From the NCBI GenBank assembly GCA_009792885.1, contig WMCF01000006.1, positions 1,406,784 to 1,470,783 on the forward strand: DNA of 64,000 nucleotides, written 5' to 3'. This stretch comes from Eremophila alpestris peregrina (lineage: Eukaryota > Chordata > Aves > Passeriformes > Alaudidae). A model generated the notes under the pieces. It was not told the DNA's origin. It made no database searches and was given only the letters and a program-made list of their open reading frames with translations. Below are positions 13,201-26,271 of this stretch, one piece after another (the first letter of the stretch is position 1; each line of letters begins with the position of its first letter). A program made the position numbers and the translations under genes.

Positions 13201-14899
13201 AGACCCATGTTTTTGAAAAAAACCTTGTCTCTGGACTAAATGGAACTATTTTTTTTTATACTTGTAAACTGATTGCAGCAAAAAATACATAAAAATTTGA
13301 AAAAACATGAAGCTGTGGAATTAAAATTTGAAGAAATGTCTGTACATCTAAATTAAAGAGCATAAGAGTGGAAGGACTAATTTCAAGGCATCTAAGATCT
13401 AATGAGCATCAGGTTCTGATGTGAATATTAACAAGTCAGCAATACCTGTGGAAACGAGTAAATGCACATTAGACTTGCAATTGAAAATTCTTGATCTGCA
13501 TTACAAATAAAAACTTCATTTTTTTGCAAAAGTAATACACAGAAAATGATGTCTGTTTTTAAGTAGACCATTATTTATTTAGTCAATAATGTTTCTGAGA
13601 TTCTTTGGAATAGATTGTGGTTCCAATGCCTTAGAATCTTAGAAGGTAAAATGCTGTCTTTTACACAGATCATATTGTAATACTATTGGGCTAGTTCACA
13701 TTTAAGTTTGATTTTTATTCCAATTTTCATGACAGTGTTCTTGAGGAGCATTTTTACATCCTGCTGTGACAACTTGAAAGTAACTCCTTCCCTGTTCCTC
13801 TACTATTATGTCTATTCTTGTGGAGAATATTACTTTACCATTTTATCTCCTTATAAGAAACAGCTTATCTGACTTGGCCAACATTAAGATGGTCACTTCA
13901 CTCAAGGAAAAGATTTGAATTCTTCTTCCTATGAAACCCATTCAGAAATAGAGAGCTATACCAACGAAGGACATCCCAGTATGAAATTCTTGTAATTTTT
14001 CACAAATTTGCAATGTCATGTGAAAATTATAGACTAATATAATTTCTGTACTCTGCACCTTCTCCATGTGCCTCCAGAATTCAGAGTAGAGGTGGAAAGG
14101 TACAAAAAAAAAGCAGAAAATAAATCCCTGTGAGGTGAATTTTCAGGCTTCTGCCTTAAGCAGGATAATTTTTGCTCATCATGACTGATAATGCCCTTCA
14201 CTCTCTTAAAACTTCCAGCAATAAAAAAAGAGCAGCAGATCTCAAATAATTAGCAAAAAAAGGATTTTTTGAAAATGGAAATGCACTTTACCATTTTATA
14301 TAAAACCGGAAAATGTCCTCTTGAAGTGACTTTATATGCTAGAAACCTTTTTGTTATTACCTATGCAACAGAAGCCTTTTCATCAAATTAAAGGGTATAA
14401 ATTTAGGATCGTTACAAGGTCCCTGTGAAAGATGCTCATAGTATAAGAGAGATAATTTAAAATTTTCTTCTGTGTGAAAAATCATCTCTGCCTAAGATAG
14501 GTTCATTATGACTCCAAATTGAGCCTTACTTGAAAACTGTACAAAGCTCACTGACATTTCCTTTGAAGTAGAGCTATTTTTCAAGCTAATAACACAATGC
14601 AGTGATACACAAATCACAGCTTGTTTTACATATCTTTTTGACTATTTCACTTTTCTGCTACGATTGTCTCCCTATACCTGCACTGCACACAATAGGTATT
14701 CTTATAAATGAGGCTGAGAATATTGCCTTATAAATTTTGTCACATTCAGCAAAATCATTAATAATTTACGAGGATTGTACCATTAAAAACATACTTTCAT
14801 GGATTGAAAAGGTTATGAAAATGAAATGTCACATGCTAGGCTTTTGCTCTTGCCTTAAAGATTCTAGTCATTTGCACAGTGCTCTGGAATGATCGTATA
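7261..14899. other. Intergenic AT-rich DNA
   Basis: Apart from the 49-bp duplication at 8,089-8,186 I see no gene, mobile element or structured repeat. The longest open frame (115 codons, minus strand, 10,597-10,944) is not recognisable and is not called. Confidence 0.8.
8089..8186. repeat. 49-bp tandem duplication
   Basis: Two adjacent copies (8089-8137 and 8138-8186) each begin TGTCTTGGGC, continue CTGCT/TTGCT and TGCTC, and end GGAGCTTAGGAAA. They differ at about five positions, so the duplication is not very recent. Confidence 0.9.
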
Positions 14900-15019
14900 A
14901 AAGGGAACAGTCTTCCTTTTTGATGGCTTTCATTCAGGTGCCAGAGTTTCACATTTCATGCAGCGTGTTATGCATGGAAAACCACTTGGAAAAGGTCAGT
15001 ATCTATCCTAGTGACTTCT

Positions 15020-15033
15020 TGCCTAATTAGGCA
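15020..15033. promoter_or_regulatory. 14-bp perfect palindrome around TAATTA
   Basis: TGCCTAATTAGGCA is a perfect palindrome with the core bound by paired-class homeodomains. It lies within a non-repetitive stretch (about 14,930-15,120) that also has AGCAATGC and TTTTTAATGAATTAAAG. The palindrome is seen; a role is inferred. Confidence 0.35.
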
Positions 15034-18000
15034 CTGTGATATCACACATTAAGCAATGCTATTTTTAATGAATTAAAGGAGAGATAAGAAACCACGTCAG
15101 TGTCAACTGATATTTATTTAGGTACATGAGATGTGCACAAGTCTTCATATGTGCTTGACAACCAATGTGAATTGTAAATACAACTACTATATCATAGAAA
15201 AAAGAAGTTTTAGACTCCTGCTTTGCTCCTAGAGTATGTGGGGGAAACTTTGGGCTGAAATACAGACACTAGAAAACAGGATAGAAAACTGCTTTTAGCT
15301 ACAGTGTGCCCATCTTAACTGACAAATACAATACCAGATATACCCAGTTTGAACTTGAGTGACAGAGAGAAGCACCAGTCTGAGGGTGTGAGACATGCAG
15401 GTATTATTAGTGTGTTTCACAATGAAGAAATTATTTCAGTTTGCATTTCAATCAATGAGTGTCATAAAAGCTACAGGTTCAAACAAAGAACAAAACAAGT
15501 CACATGCATTTAGTCTTCATTCTTCAACCTCGCTTTGGAAATGAAATATGCCAACTTTTTCAGAAAACTGCACAGAATTTTGGAAAGTCTGAAGAGAGGT
15601 GGTCTTTTTCCAGTGGAAAACACAGTGCTTTGTACTTTGGAGGGTTCTTTTAATATTATTTTTTTTAATCAGCTCTTCATAATATACTAGCATTACAGTT
15701 GTAAGGGATGCCTTTGTTCATATACAGAGAGGTTTGTGTTTTTTTTGGTTTTTTTTTTTTAATTCAATGTCTGCTTTTCACTGTTTTGGACACTTTTATA
15801 AATATTGGCTAAATGAGAAGTAGTGTAACACATCTCTTTTTTGCATGTATGCATGATATAAACAAGATTATATTTGTGCTGCACATGGGCTATTCTGAGA
15901 TATTCTGAGTGGAGAGTCAGGGAAGCTGCTGTTCCAGCAACACATCTGGAGCTGCTTACCAGGGCTGTGATCAAAGAAAAACCTTCAGAAGTATTAGAAA
16001 TTATGAAAATGGAACCCTTCAAAACAAGTTCAATATCCACAAGCCTTTGAAGCCCAGCTCCACAGTGTGCTTTAAGGTGGGGTGGGTGTTTTCCTTCCCA
16101 AAAGAGATCATGAAAGAGATCATGCCAGGCTTTGCAGGAGAGGTACAGCAAATGGGAGTGCTGCTTCTCAGCAGCTGCTCAGGTTAGTGCTGGTATTGAG
16201 GGACAGAAGAAAGGTCAGGGTTTTGTCTTCACCCACCAGTAATTCTGAACTGACTGAAGCTGTCTTCACCCTTCAGGCATGAAGAAGGCCATGAACAGAG
16301 GGAAGCTTTTATTGACCTTTCCTTCCTATGAGTGACAATTTAGAGTGAGATGCACAGGCAAGAAGGGCAAGAGAGTTTGTGCACAGGATCCTGAAGTTAT
16401 CTGGTGTGTCTTTCATGAATATATAGAAAGGGAAGGCTGTCCAAGAGGCATTTCAAATTTGCCAGACAGATTTAATTTAATTCCTGTTTTGCTGGAATTT
16501 CTTTTCTTCCAGCTAGTATAATGCAATTTCTAAGATTTAAAATTATGTACTTTGGAAGAGTGTAGATTTTAAAGTATCTTTTATTATACTTCCCTGCATT
16601 CATTTCTCACTCATATTTGCACCAAATGTATGAACAGTGAGATCCCAGTTCAATTTCTGTATTCCTTTAATTGACAATTTGCATGTGTATTTAGGTGCTG
16701 TTATGGAGATAATCAAGATTTTGAAAACAAGTGCAGTATTTTTATTTATATTGTGTATTTCCTGGGAATGATAGCTCAGTTCCTGTCCTTAGGAGCTCAA
16801 GGAACAGTTTAAGCCTTTTTCTTTTTATCTCTTTTGCATCTATGGTAACTAGAGAGGTTATTTCCCTCTCTCCTGGATTTCACTGTGTCCCTCTTGAAGG
16901 TGTGCCTCCTTTAAATTTACAGGGCAATTTGAAAATATGAGTTGCTTGTAGTAATCAGTTACTTCAAGTTCCTCATATTAACTTGCAGAATTTAAATATA
17001 ATTTATTTGCAACTCAACTCTTTTTGGTTTAAGTGAACCCATCCATTTGCAAGATGGAAAAAAAAAACTCAATGCAACTCTGTTGATCCAGTCTGAGATG
17101 GTGACTCAGGACCCTGCTGTCCAGGAGGACTTTTGGCCCAAACTTAAGCCACTTCTGTGACAGGCATGGCAACCTCTGCAAAGCTTCCCAAATTTATTTT
17201 GTATCTGAAGGGGATTTTGAAAAATCTAATATGTTAAAAATATGGACCAATATAATACTAAAGCATACACTAACTGAAAAATAAATAACTAAAGAAAGTA
17301 GCTGAATTTTCCATTTTTCAAATATAGATGTCCTGTTATCTACTAGCAGCATTTCAAATCACCTCAATTGTATTCCAAATGTCATCTATTTTTTTTTTTT
17401 TTAATCAAGGGGATCATCTGGTGTATTCAATTTCTGGATGTTTCTACAGCCCAGATGGATGAAGTATACAGAGGGTCTAAAAACTTCTAGAGTAGAGCAC
17501 ACAGTGTCCAAAGTTAACAGGTTGCTTAAGCATGATCCTGCCCAGCTTTCCTGAGGTGAGTTCAGCTCAGCAATAATGCTTGGAGCATCTGGGACCACTA
17601 AGAGTGGCTGGGTTTTTTTTTCCACTGGAACAAACCAAACATGGGTTTTATGTGAAAAAACCCACAGCAGTTTGAAAAGTATGATTCATTTTCTTATAAA
17701 GAGAATTGTGAAAGTTTAAAATGAAAATGTCAGTCACCAGATCTAGAAGGACGTGTTCCTATTTAAATCAGCTGCACGTCCAATGCAAAGTATACCAGGG
17801 CTTGTATCAATCCTTAAAACGTGCTTGTGAGAGCTGAATGCCAAATAGCTTTCCACAAGGCCTGTTATGCTAATCACTGTGGCAATCAGTTATTTATCAT
17901 TCTTGCAGACATGTATTTTCCATTTACGTTAACAGGGTGGTTGATTGGATTTTGTTCATTAAATGGGCAGAATCAAAACTGGTCTTATAAACTGCTGTTC

Positions 18001-21000
18001 AAGTTAATTAGTGAGTATGTGTGTACTCAGAAGCAGAAAACTAAGTTTTAAAATTATAACCTACATCAATCAGGCCTCTTTACTACATTATATCAGAATC
18101 ATTCCACTTAGTGTATTCGGTATAAAACAGGGAATAAAAAAGCTGCATTTTAATTTCCTCCAGTCTCTGATGGTCTGGCAGTAAATGTGATGTTGTTAGT
18201 CATAAAAGAGTAGGAACAGATATTGGCTTTTCCTCTGCTGTCTTGCCTAAAACTCTCCCAAGCTCTGTGTATAGCTTAAAAATGGTGCAAGGATAGTAAG
18301 ATCCTAAAGTTTGTTGTTTTACAGTCTTGAGTTGATTAGCTATTAGCAGGTAACACAGATGGTCTGCAAGAGCTACCATGAGGATATAACCTAAACAGCA
18401 ATAATTAGAGCAATAACAATAAAGTCTTAAAGCCAATCACTGGTGGAAATGCTAGACTGTGATTCTGGAGACCCAGTTTCAACTCGTACCTTTTATGTCC
18501 ATGTGGGAGGGATGGTTCCATCAGCCTGGGTACAGTAATAAGCTTCCATGAATGCTAGTGAGTGTCTCTTTGTAAAACAGAGGAAGGCACATTTCCTTCT
18601 TCTGTCTACTGCAAATTATTTAAAGATCCAGCTGAGGATTTAACAGATTTCAAAAGCCTTTTCTTTCTAGCTTCTATCACAACAACTGGGAGTAGATTTG
18701 ATTACTCTGATCTTGGGAATAGGGAATATTCTGAAACAGCTTCCTTTCAGTGTTGGAGTTTCCTTTGTGAATAGTTCAGTATTCACTGAACAAATAAAGC
18801 AGGATCTTTGAATTTAAAGCACATTTTCCAAACAGGAAGCAGAGGAGATTTGGGAGTCAGTCTTTCACAAGTCTTTTTAGTACTTTGGGGTATGGTAGCT
18901 TATTATTCACTGCTCTGCTGTCTTCAAACTGAGGAGCCCTAGTCCTTTTAGCCATTCCCCAGGTGGCAGATGTTCTAGATTATACCCTTGGTCACTTGAG
19001 TTGCCTTTCTCTTGGCTATTTCTATTATCATCCTTTCTGTGCTGCCAAGACCTCGAGTGCACACAGTACCAGTACTGTGACAAAATCAAAATTTTGTCTT
19101 GCAGAAGAGTGTTTTTTTAATCTTTCTCTCAATAACCTTCCTGATGGCATTCAACTTTTAAATTCTAGAAGCTAGAATTCTGTGGTGAGCTGTGAGTTTC
19201 TGACTCCCTTTCCTGAGTTTCACTTGTCAGTTCCACACTCAGCATTAGGTTTACAAAGTTTAGGTTTTCTTCATCGCACGTTTATTGGCATTGAAAGGCA
19301 TCTGCCTTTTCCTCCCTCAGTCAGTTTTGAGCAGTCCATGAGTGCTTCGACATTATCTACCATTTAATTATCTGTCACGGCTTTATATCACCATAATGCT
19401 GAGATTTAGGATTTCAAAGGAGATATAAGATAACCAGACATCTCTCACCTTGCTGCTGAACTCTGTAAAAATGGCAGCATCAGCCACAAAATGGACAGAA
19501 ACCTTGTTTATCCTTTTTCCTGGCTGCCATTCCTCCTCTATAGCATTTACCAGGAACCTTGCGAAAAACTGTTATGGCACTACAGATCTTTCTGTACTGA
19601 CATTCAACAAATGAAACTGGGTTTACAGGATGATAGGCCTCCACTCCCTCCCTCACCATTTATCTGGATGGAACACAGTTTTATTTTGGGTTGGTTTAGT
19701 TTGTTTGCTGGCCTATAAAAATAGACCTACTGGATTTGTGTGTATTTTTAGAACCTTTTTGAGATGCTTACTGTATCTTAACAGAATGTACTCTTTGACA
19801 AGAGGTAAGAAATTCAGAAGCCCTATAAGAACAGAAAAACCTCACTGTACTTTATGAAGGCAAATATTTTCTTAGTGGAGTGAAGAACTGTGGAAGTAGC
19901 TATGCCTTGAGCAAAGACAGTGTTTGCCAATCTGCTGTCACACCAAAGTTGAAGGTGCTGGAGATTTCTTATACCAGAGAACTTTAAATGTCGTCATTCT
20001 TAGTACATCAGAAACTTTCAAGAGATGTTTGGGTGTGATAAAAAATGGCCCAAAAGGAAGAACTGCCATTCTGGAAAGCAAACTTGCAGAGGTCCAGCAA
20101 CATTCAAGTGTAGAAAGTAGAAATCTGACAAAATTTTTGCCACTGCAAGCCTGTTTCTCATGATGCAACAATACATTCAGTCTGCAACCTAGCAAAGTTA
20201 TCTCCTGCATTTAATGGACAAAGCTTTGTTAAGAGCATTAAAGACTGATATTTCCTATATGTACCCTGGGTATCCAAGAGGATTTTTTGTATGAAAAATC
20301 TGTGGCAATGAAATTCCTTTCACTTCCCATTCAAAAGCAGTGGGATTTGCTTCTATTCCCATAGGAAAGTCAGAAAGTGTTGACACAACAAGGGGAAATC
20401 TAGCTTATTTTTGGATAATCTAGTGCAGCCATTCTCAGACAGGTAAAAATGTTTCCTCTTGTTAGGAGGGTAAATGGCTTACCATTTCAAAGGGCTTGTT
20501 GGAAGGCAAACACTGCTGGGTAAAGGGGCAGGGTTAATTTCAAGTAGTTCTTGTGGGACACAGTGCCCATGGACTCCCTTCTCCTTTTTTTTCTCCTCCC
20601 TCCCATCCCACTCTATACACACACATACCCTTTTTCATTTTGTTACAGGACAGGGCAGAGGAAGGAAGGAGGGGCTGCCCAGAAATTTATAGGACAGAGT
20701 GAAGTACTGTTTTTTCATGTCTGTAACTGGAGCAAAAGGGACACTCAGTGCACTGTGGAGAATTGGACTTTTACCAATATGACTTGAAATAAAGATATTA
20801 TACCCAGAAAATATCCAGTACTCTTGTCTGCGTACTAATGCCAGGCTTGAGCCTTACCTCTACTGATCATCTGGCAGCCCATGCACTACAGCCTGGTGCC
20901 CAGAGAGGGACAGGTATTGAGTTATTTTGCCAAAAACACAGGTGAAACATTAATTGGAACACACGTACATATGAAACATCATCATCTAGAATGAATCACT

Positions 21001-22805
21001 CCAATATTATAGATTTGGGTGTACATATTACTCAAGAATAAGGGAATAAGTTAATACAAAAGTAAGCAATTGACCTGAGGCTTCTTTTCTGACTCATTCT
21101 GTCACATGACATATTTTTAAAGAACTATCAGGAGAACTATCCTGTTTTACTACCCTGTCTTAAAAAGTCGCTTTTGTAGAAGATAAGAAATGGTGTCATT
21201 ATGAAATGGAAATGCTTGTTCAGCCAGAGAGTAGAGCACTGCAGCTTAAAGTAAAATTGTACTTGCTAAAGCTTTGATCCAGATATGCCTCAGTTGCTTT
21301 CAGTATATTTTTATTCACTTGCTTTATGTTATGGAAAGGAAATTGATATATTTTCCCATCTTATTTTCTGTAAAAAAAGCAAAATATGCTGAACAACTTT
21401 TTTTGTGATTAACACATATGAGTGCCTGCCTTTGCTATTCATCCTGCTAACTGTATTTTTCACGAGAACTCTCATGTTTTTATTCTATAATTTTTTTAGA
21501 ATTCATGAGTTTGAGCATAAAAATGGAAAAAACCCGAACATCAAGCCATGCCAAAAGGGAGGACATTTTTCTCTAGCCTGACATATATATTTCATCATAA
21601 TAAAATATGAACCAAAGCATCCCACCCTTCTTTATCAGTTTCTTCTGATGACAGAGGGTTCTGTTACACGCTGGGGTGCTTAGTTAATGATCTGACAGCA
21701 GGAAAGTAGCACAGGAAGCACAAATAGCTGCACATCTAAATGTTTCTGCCAGTGTGCTCAAACAGCTGACCTGTAAGAACCTTAGAATTGACCTGAGAGC
21801 TGTAAGAAGTAATGTGAACATTGAAATTGTGCAATTATCCATAGATTTCTCTTTTAGGCTTGTAAGGCTTCAATTTATATATACTATCATTATCTTGTTT
21901 AAAGTATTAAAAATCTGAGCCACCATAAAGACAAAGTCAGGTCTCTCTTCACTGGAATTGAGAGAAAAGTCTTAGAGCAAACTCAGGACCTGTATTTTTG
22001 GAAGCAGCCTGTCTGTCAGCATGCTTAGTGAGGTTGTTTGTGATAGCCTAAAGCCAACTAACCTGCTGTAATAAAATGCTGTTCATTTTCTCTTATCCTT
22101 GACATTGTTTTGCTCAAAAGCATAGGAAGTAATTAAGAAGTAAAATGTCTTTCATCTTCAGAGGAACTGGGATGATGGCCACAACAGGGCAAGAGTGGGT
22201 TGCAGTTTGGTAGAAGTTCTGATAGGATATGGATTTTCAATATGCATAGTCCTCCATGTCAGCAAAATCAGGTCATTACAGTTTTCTGTGACATTTATAA
22301 CTAATTTAATGGAAGTTCTGATATAATATGCTATTTAAGCCATACCCATTTTGTAATTGAAGTCTCAGTTCAAATGACTGTGGCAATGTATTTTTGTTTT
22401 CAGAATGGGCTTTTTGACTTCATACTGTGTTGCAAAGTCATTTACTATAAATATGCATTTCACAAAGGACTGATTGGGGATTATCAAGCCTCAAATAAAA
22501 CAGTCAAAAAGAAAAATATTTGCTATAATTGGGTTATCCATTGTTCCATTTTTTTTCTCAAAAAGGTAGATGTCTTTTTGAAAGTTATTCTATTGTGGTT
22601 AGTCACACAAAGTATTTAAAGTATAAGACAAAGCAACTAAACTTTTCAATTGAACATGACATGACCACGTGTGCTTTTGTGCCTCCACAGACATGGGGCA
22701 CAAGTGACACTTGACAAAATGTTACAGAGAGGTCCCAGACACTGTGTAATAATTCAGTGCATAGAGAATTGACCTTGGTGACCTCCTTATAAAGCTCTTC
22801 TTTTC
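15034..22805. other. Intergenic AT-rich DNA
   Basis: No gene or mobile element is recognised. It includes a 12-bp tandem duplication (AAAGAGATCATG at 16,101 and 16,113), T-rich runs near 15,740 and 17,390, and a conserved-looking stretch at about 17,820-18,020. Open frames are short and antisense-overlapping, as expected by chance. Confidence 0.8.
17820..18020. promoter_or_regulatory. Candidate conserved non-coding element
   Basis: A non-repetitive stretch with TTATGCTAATCACTGTGG (octamer-like), CAATCAGTTATTTATCATTC, ACGTTAACAGG and GTTGATTGGATTTTG. It is rich in homeodomain- and PBX/HNF1-like cores. Judged by texture only. Confidence 0.25.
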
Positions 22806-23055
22806 ACGGAAATCATGGAACTGTTTGACTTGGAAAGGACCTTTGAGATCACCCAGTTCCAACCCCCTGCCATTGTCAAGGGCACTTTCCACCATCTCAT
22901 GCTCAAATCCCCATATAATATGGCCTTGAACACTTCCAGGGGTGGGGCATCCACAGCTGCTGTGGGAAATTAGTTTCAGAGTCTCACCACCTTCCTAGGA
23001 AAGATTAGATTTCCCTGGAATCTAATATAAATCTTCCTTCTGTTCATGATTATTT
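22806..23055 (-). mobile_element. CR1 LINE 3' fragment
   Basis: The plus strand shows the reverse complement of the CR1 3' region: GGAAAGGACCTTTGAGATCA, CCCAGTTCCAACCCCCTGCC, GCCTTGAACACTTCCAGGGG, TGGGGCATCCACAGCTGC, TCTCACCACCTTCC and AATCTAATATAAATCTTCC. The element therefore lies on the minus strand, with its 3' end near 22,806. The terminal octamer repeats are eroded. It lies about 3 kb downstream of CNTN6. Confidence 0.95.
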
Positions 23056-25894
23056 AATGTTGAGAACCTTAATATCTGATGTTGAATTGCGGACTTAATG
23101 TTACCATTTTCATTTGATATAGTTTCCTTTTGAGAATTCAGGCTTTCTTTTACCTCTCAGTTATTTAGCTGTAAAAAAAATTTACCTAAGAAAACCAGAA
23201 TTTAGGTGAAATTAAAATAATGTCAAAAATTATTTGATTTTAATGGTTGCATTTTCCACATTCACCATTTCAGATTCATCACTTTCTTCTTGAAAATCAT
23301 GTAATACAAAGGTTCTTGCTGCTGAAAACCAAATAATTGTGTCACCTTGGGCTCTATGAATATAACTGAGGAGATGACAGGAGATAAGATAAAAGTCAAT
23401 AAAAAGAGAATAATTTATTAAAAAGATCTAATGTTACAAGAACAGTACACAGAAACTATTATATTACTGTGTCTTCCACACTGTATATACCATTATATAT
23501 AGCATATATACAGATTGTATACAATATATCTAACATTTTGATATGGGCCATGACAGAAACTTTATTTTGGTCTGTGTAACAAGGTTTCTTTCTAATTAAT
23601 TTTTTTTCTGAACAGATCCTGTGACATTATACAAAAATACAGTCTCCTCAGTGACGCCAGACTGCACTATTACAATCTTTTACATGAAAAAGGAAAAAGC
23701 TTTCCCTTGCAACTAAAAATGTCATGATAAGGAAACATCTTCTACAAAGTAACAAATAGGTAATACATAGGTACTTAAACATTTAAAACATGTTTATTAA
23801 TATATTTAAGATGCAAAATACATATTCTGTTCATGTTGAATATAAAACATACCTCCTTTTGTCCCTGCAATACAACTACATTACCTGATGGTATGTTCAG
23901 TATTTCTATTTGTATCTTGATACTAGAGAGGGAGATGTGTCTAGATGGAGCTCTGTCTCCTTATCAGACTTTTATTCTTCCTATAAAGCATATCCATTTA
24001 TTGTTATCAGAAAGTTTAACCAAATGCCACCAGCAGTGAATGTAGCCTTTTTGAATACTCTGAAATAAACTGCACTGGCAATCAACTGTATAAAAAAATA
24101 GAGGAGATTATGCATCACTAATTTATAAAATAGCCATTTGACTTTTTGGTTCATCACTTTATTCTTATTTATTTTAACATTTTGGCAGATGATGGATTGC
24201 TGATGCAGGCTCTCTGCTCAGTAGCAATGCTGCTGTTTTACAAGGGACAGCAGGTAGTTTTTCTCTATGAATTGCTCTATCAGCAAGGTACATTACACTT
24301 TCCTGTCTTTGATCTTGAAGGCTTTTCCAGAAGCAGAGAAATAGAAGGCCTCTTTCTGTATATCTACAGTCAATTTTTAGCTAGCTATCCTGCCTTTGTT
24401 TTCTGAGAAACATGGTGACCTAAGTAATTTTAAACACCACTATTTAAAATATTAGTGGGTAGCAAAGACTTGAGTTGAATCTTCTCTGAAAAAAAGATTA
24501 CTGATAAAATATTCAAAAGCAAAAATATTTAGTCACTGTCAGCTTTTCACCTTCTTGTCTCTGTTGTGCTTTCTTGGCTACTGTTTTGAAGCAGCTGAGA
24601 AAGTGCACAGTTGAAGTGTATTATCTAAATGAAAAAAGTTATTTTGCCAGTGAACTGGCAAAATGATAGCATTTTGTATTGGGAACTCCTCAGCTAAAAT
24701 AGGTCTTCATCAAAACTTTTAGAGGGATAGACAACTAGAAGGACCATGATATTAGGACTTTCATGTTAACCAATTTTTTGACTTGATTCTTCCCAGGCAC
24801 TGCAATGTTTTTCCTAGGCACAATCCCCAGATGTGTTAGCAAAATGCCACCCTTCATAACACGTTGCACACCATGATTGTACAAACATGCTCACCATCTT
24901 CCCTGGGAGTCATTTTTCATCAGGTTCCAGTACATGGGAAGGCCTTCCAATTTAGAAAAATTGTCCAAATTGTCTGTGTCTGGTACAGCAAAAAATGGGG
25001 ATGAAAACTGATAGCACACAGAATAATCTCCAGTGAGCTATAGAAACAGAGCCAATTAGATAGATAATTGGAATGATGCTCTGTAGCACTTTTCCAAGTA
25101 TTTTTTCCTCAGAAACAAAATTCTGCAAAATATATCCTACTGCAGTCTGTATATATGTGGATGATGCCATTCTGAAAAACACTAGTATTCTGTCCATAAT
25201 GTGTTTTCATATATACTTCAACTTGAGTACCACTTATACAAAGCATAGAATGTTTCCAAAAATTGGACTCAGAGGAAAAAAAAAAAATTCAGCTGAGAAG
25301 TGGTTGGGAAAAGTAGGTTTATTTCCTTGCATTACTTTATTTTTCCACTTAGTAGCCTAATGTAAATCATGTTTAAATGCCCAGTGAAATTTTCATTGCC
25401 ATATGCAGTAGGAATTGATTGCTTATTTTCTATTGAAAATTTTATTGGACATGAATTCTTGTGGTGTTTGATAAAAACCAACTGGTTTCCTCCTAAGCTG
25501 TATTTAATAATTTTCCATTTACCTGGTAATAATATAAATGGATTTTATGCTCCATTTTGCTGTGTTCTGGGGTTTTTAATTGACAATTCTTTTTGCTAAT
25601 TGAACATATTATTTATTTTCAGAACAAGGTCTTTTTTACTTTTGTGGTGATCTTTGTATATAAACTGTTTTACTTCCTTGTCAGTAGGAACAACTGTTTA
25701 TCAGGGATGCAAGCAAAGTATTCAAAAGCAAAGTGGTATCAAGCTTTGTTCTATATCTAAAAATTGATTTTTTTTATCTCCAAACCACACAGGTGTACTG
25801 TACTAGACACCACTCTTTAAACACCTGATTATACATGACTGGGTTCACCAAATTTGAACATATTAAAAAAAGGAAAATACATTGGACAGAAATT
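23056..25894. other. Intergenic DNA between the CR1 fragment and the CNTN6 3' end
   Basis: AT-rich, with a TA-rich patch at 23,480-23,530 and an inverted repeat at 24,641-24,664. No gene is recognised. Part of it could be alternative CNTN6 3' UTR. Confidence 0.75.
24641..24664. repeat. Perfect 11-bp inverted repeat with 2-bp spacer
   Basis: ATTTTGCCAGT (24641-24651), GA, ACTGGCAAAAT (24654-24664). The arms are exact complements and stop abruptly on both sides. Confidence 0.95.
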
Positions 25895-26167
25895 ATCTCT
25901 GCTTACAAAAGTTTATTACACACAATCTGCATATTTTTGGGTCAAGGAGGGTCTCCTCTCCAGAAGACTTCTACAAATAAAGAAGAGATAAAAACCTGAT
26001 GAATTATTGACCGTGTCTCCAACACTCCTCTAAGTGCACAACAGGCATTTTGATGGGTCTTTAAGCATTAGCTTGTATTTCCAGTTTCTCCACAGACATA
26101 AAACTCCATCCCTTGGTGTCATCAAGTTAAAGCAAACAAATAACAACAACAACAAAGTCTGCAGCCT
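25895..26167 (-). other. CNTN6: Probable CNTN6 3' UTR
   Basis: The sequence after the TGA codon has no further CNTN6-like coding content. It contains a short (GTT)n run just after the stop and reaches a canonical AATAAA about 250 nt downstream. The cleavage site near 25,895 is inferred from the usual 10-30 nt spacing. Longer alternative 3' ends cannot be excluded, because more AATAAA hexamers occur further down in this AT-rich DNA. Confidence 0.6.
25912..25917 (-). terminator. Candidate CNTN6 polyadenylation signal AATAAA
   Basis: Plus-strand TTTATT reads as AATAAA on the gene strand in the context TGTAATAAACTTTTGT, followed by a T-rich stretch. It is the first canonical hexamer on the coding strand after the stop codon. 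The hexamer is seen directly; its use is inferred. Confidence 0.6.
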
Positions 26168-26271
26168 TCACCATGAGGTCGAGGGTACCATCAGTGCCAA
26201 AAGCAGTGTTACAGAGGATGAGGAAGTAGATAACACATGTAAGGTGGACTGAGCACTTGTCACTTTCCCTC
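26168..26271 (-). CDS. CNTN6: CNTN6 last coding exon: GPI-anchor signal and stop
   Basis: The coding part is 104 nt, with acceptor TTTTCATTTCAG (AG at 26273-26272), entry in phase 1 and stop TGA at 26170-26168. It encodes GKVTSAQSTLHVLSTSSSS, then VTLLLALMVPSTSW. The pattern of a small-residue Ser/Gly region followed by a short hydrophobic C-terminus is that of a GPI-attachment signal, which is removed in the ER when the anchor is added. This tail differs by only a few residues from mammalian CNTN6 as I remember it, and it is the strongest single piece of evidence for the paralogue assignment. Confidence 0.97.
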
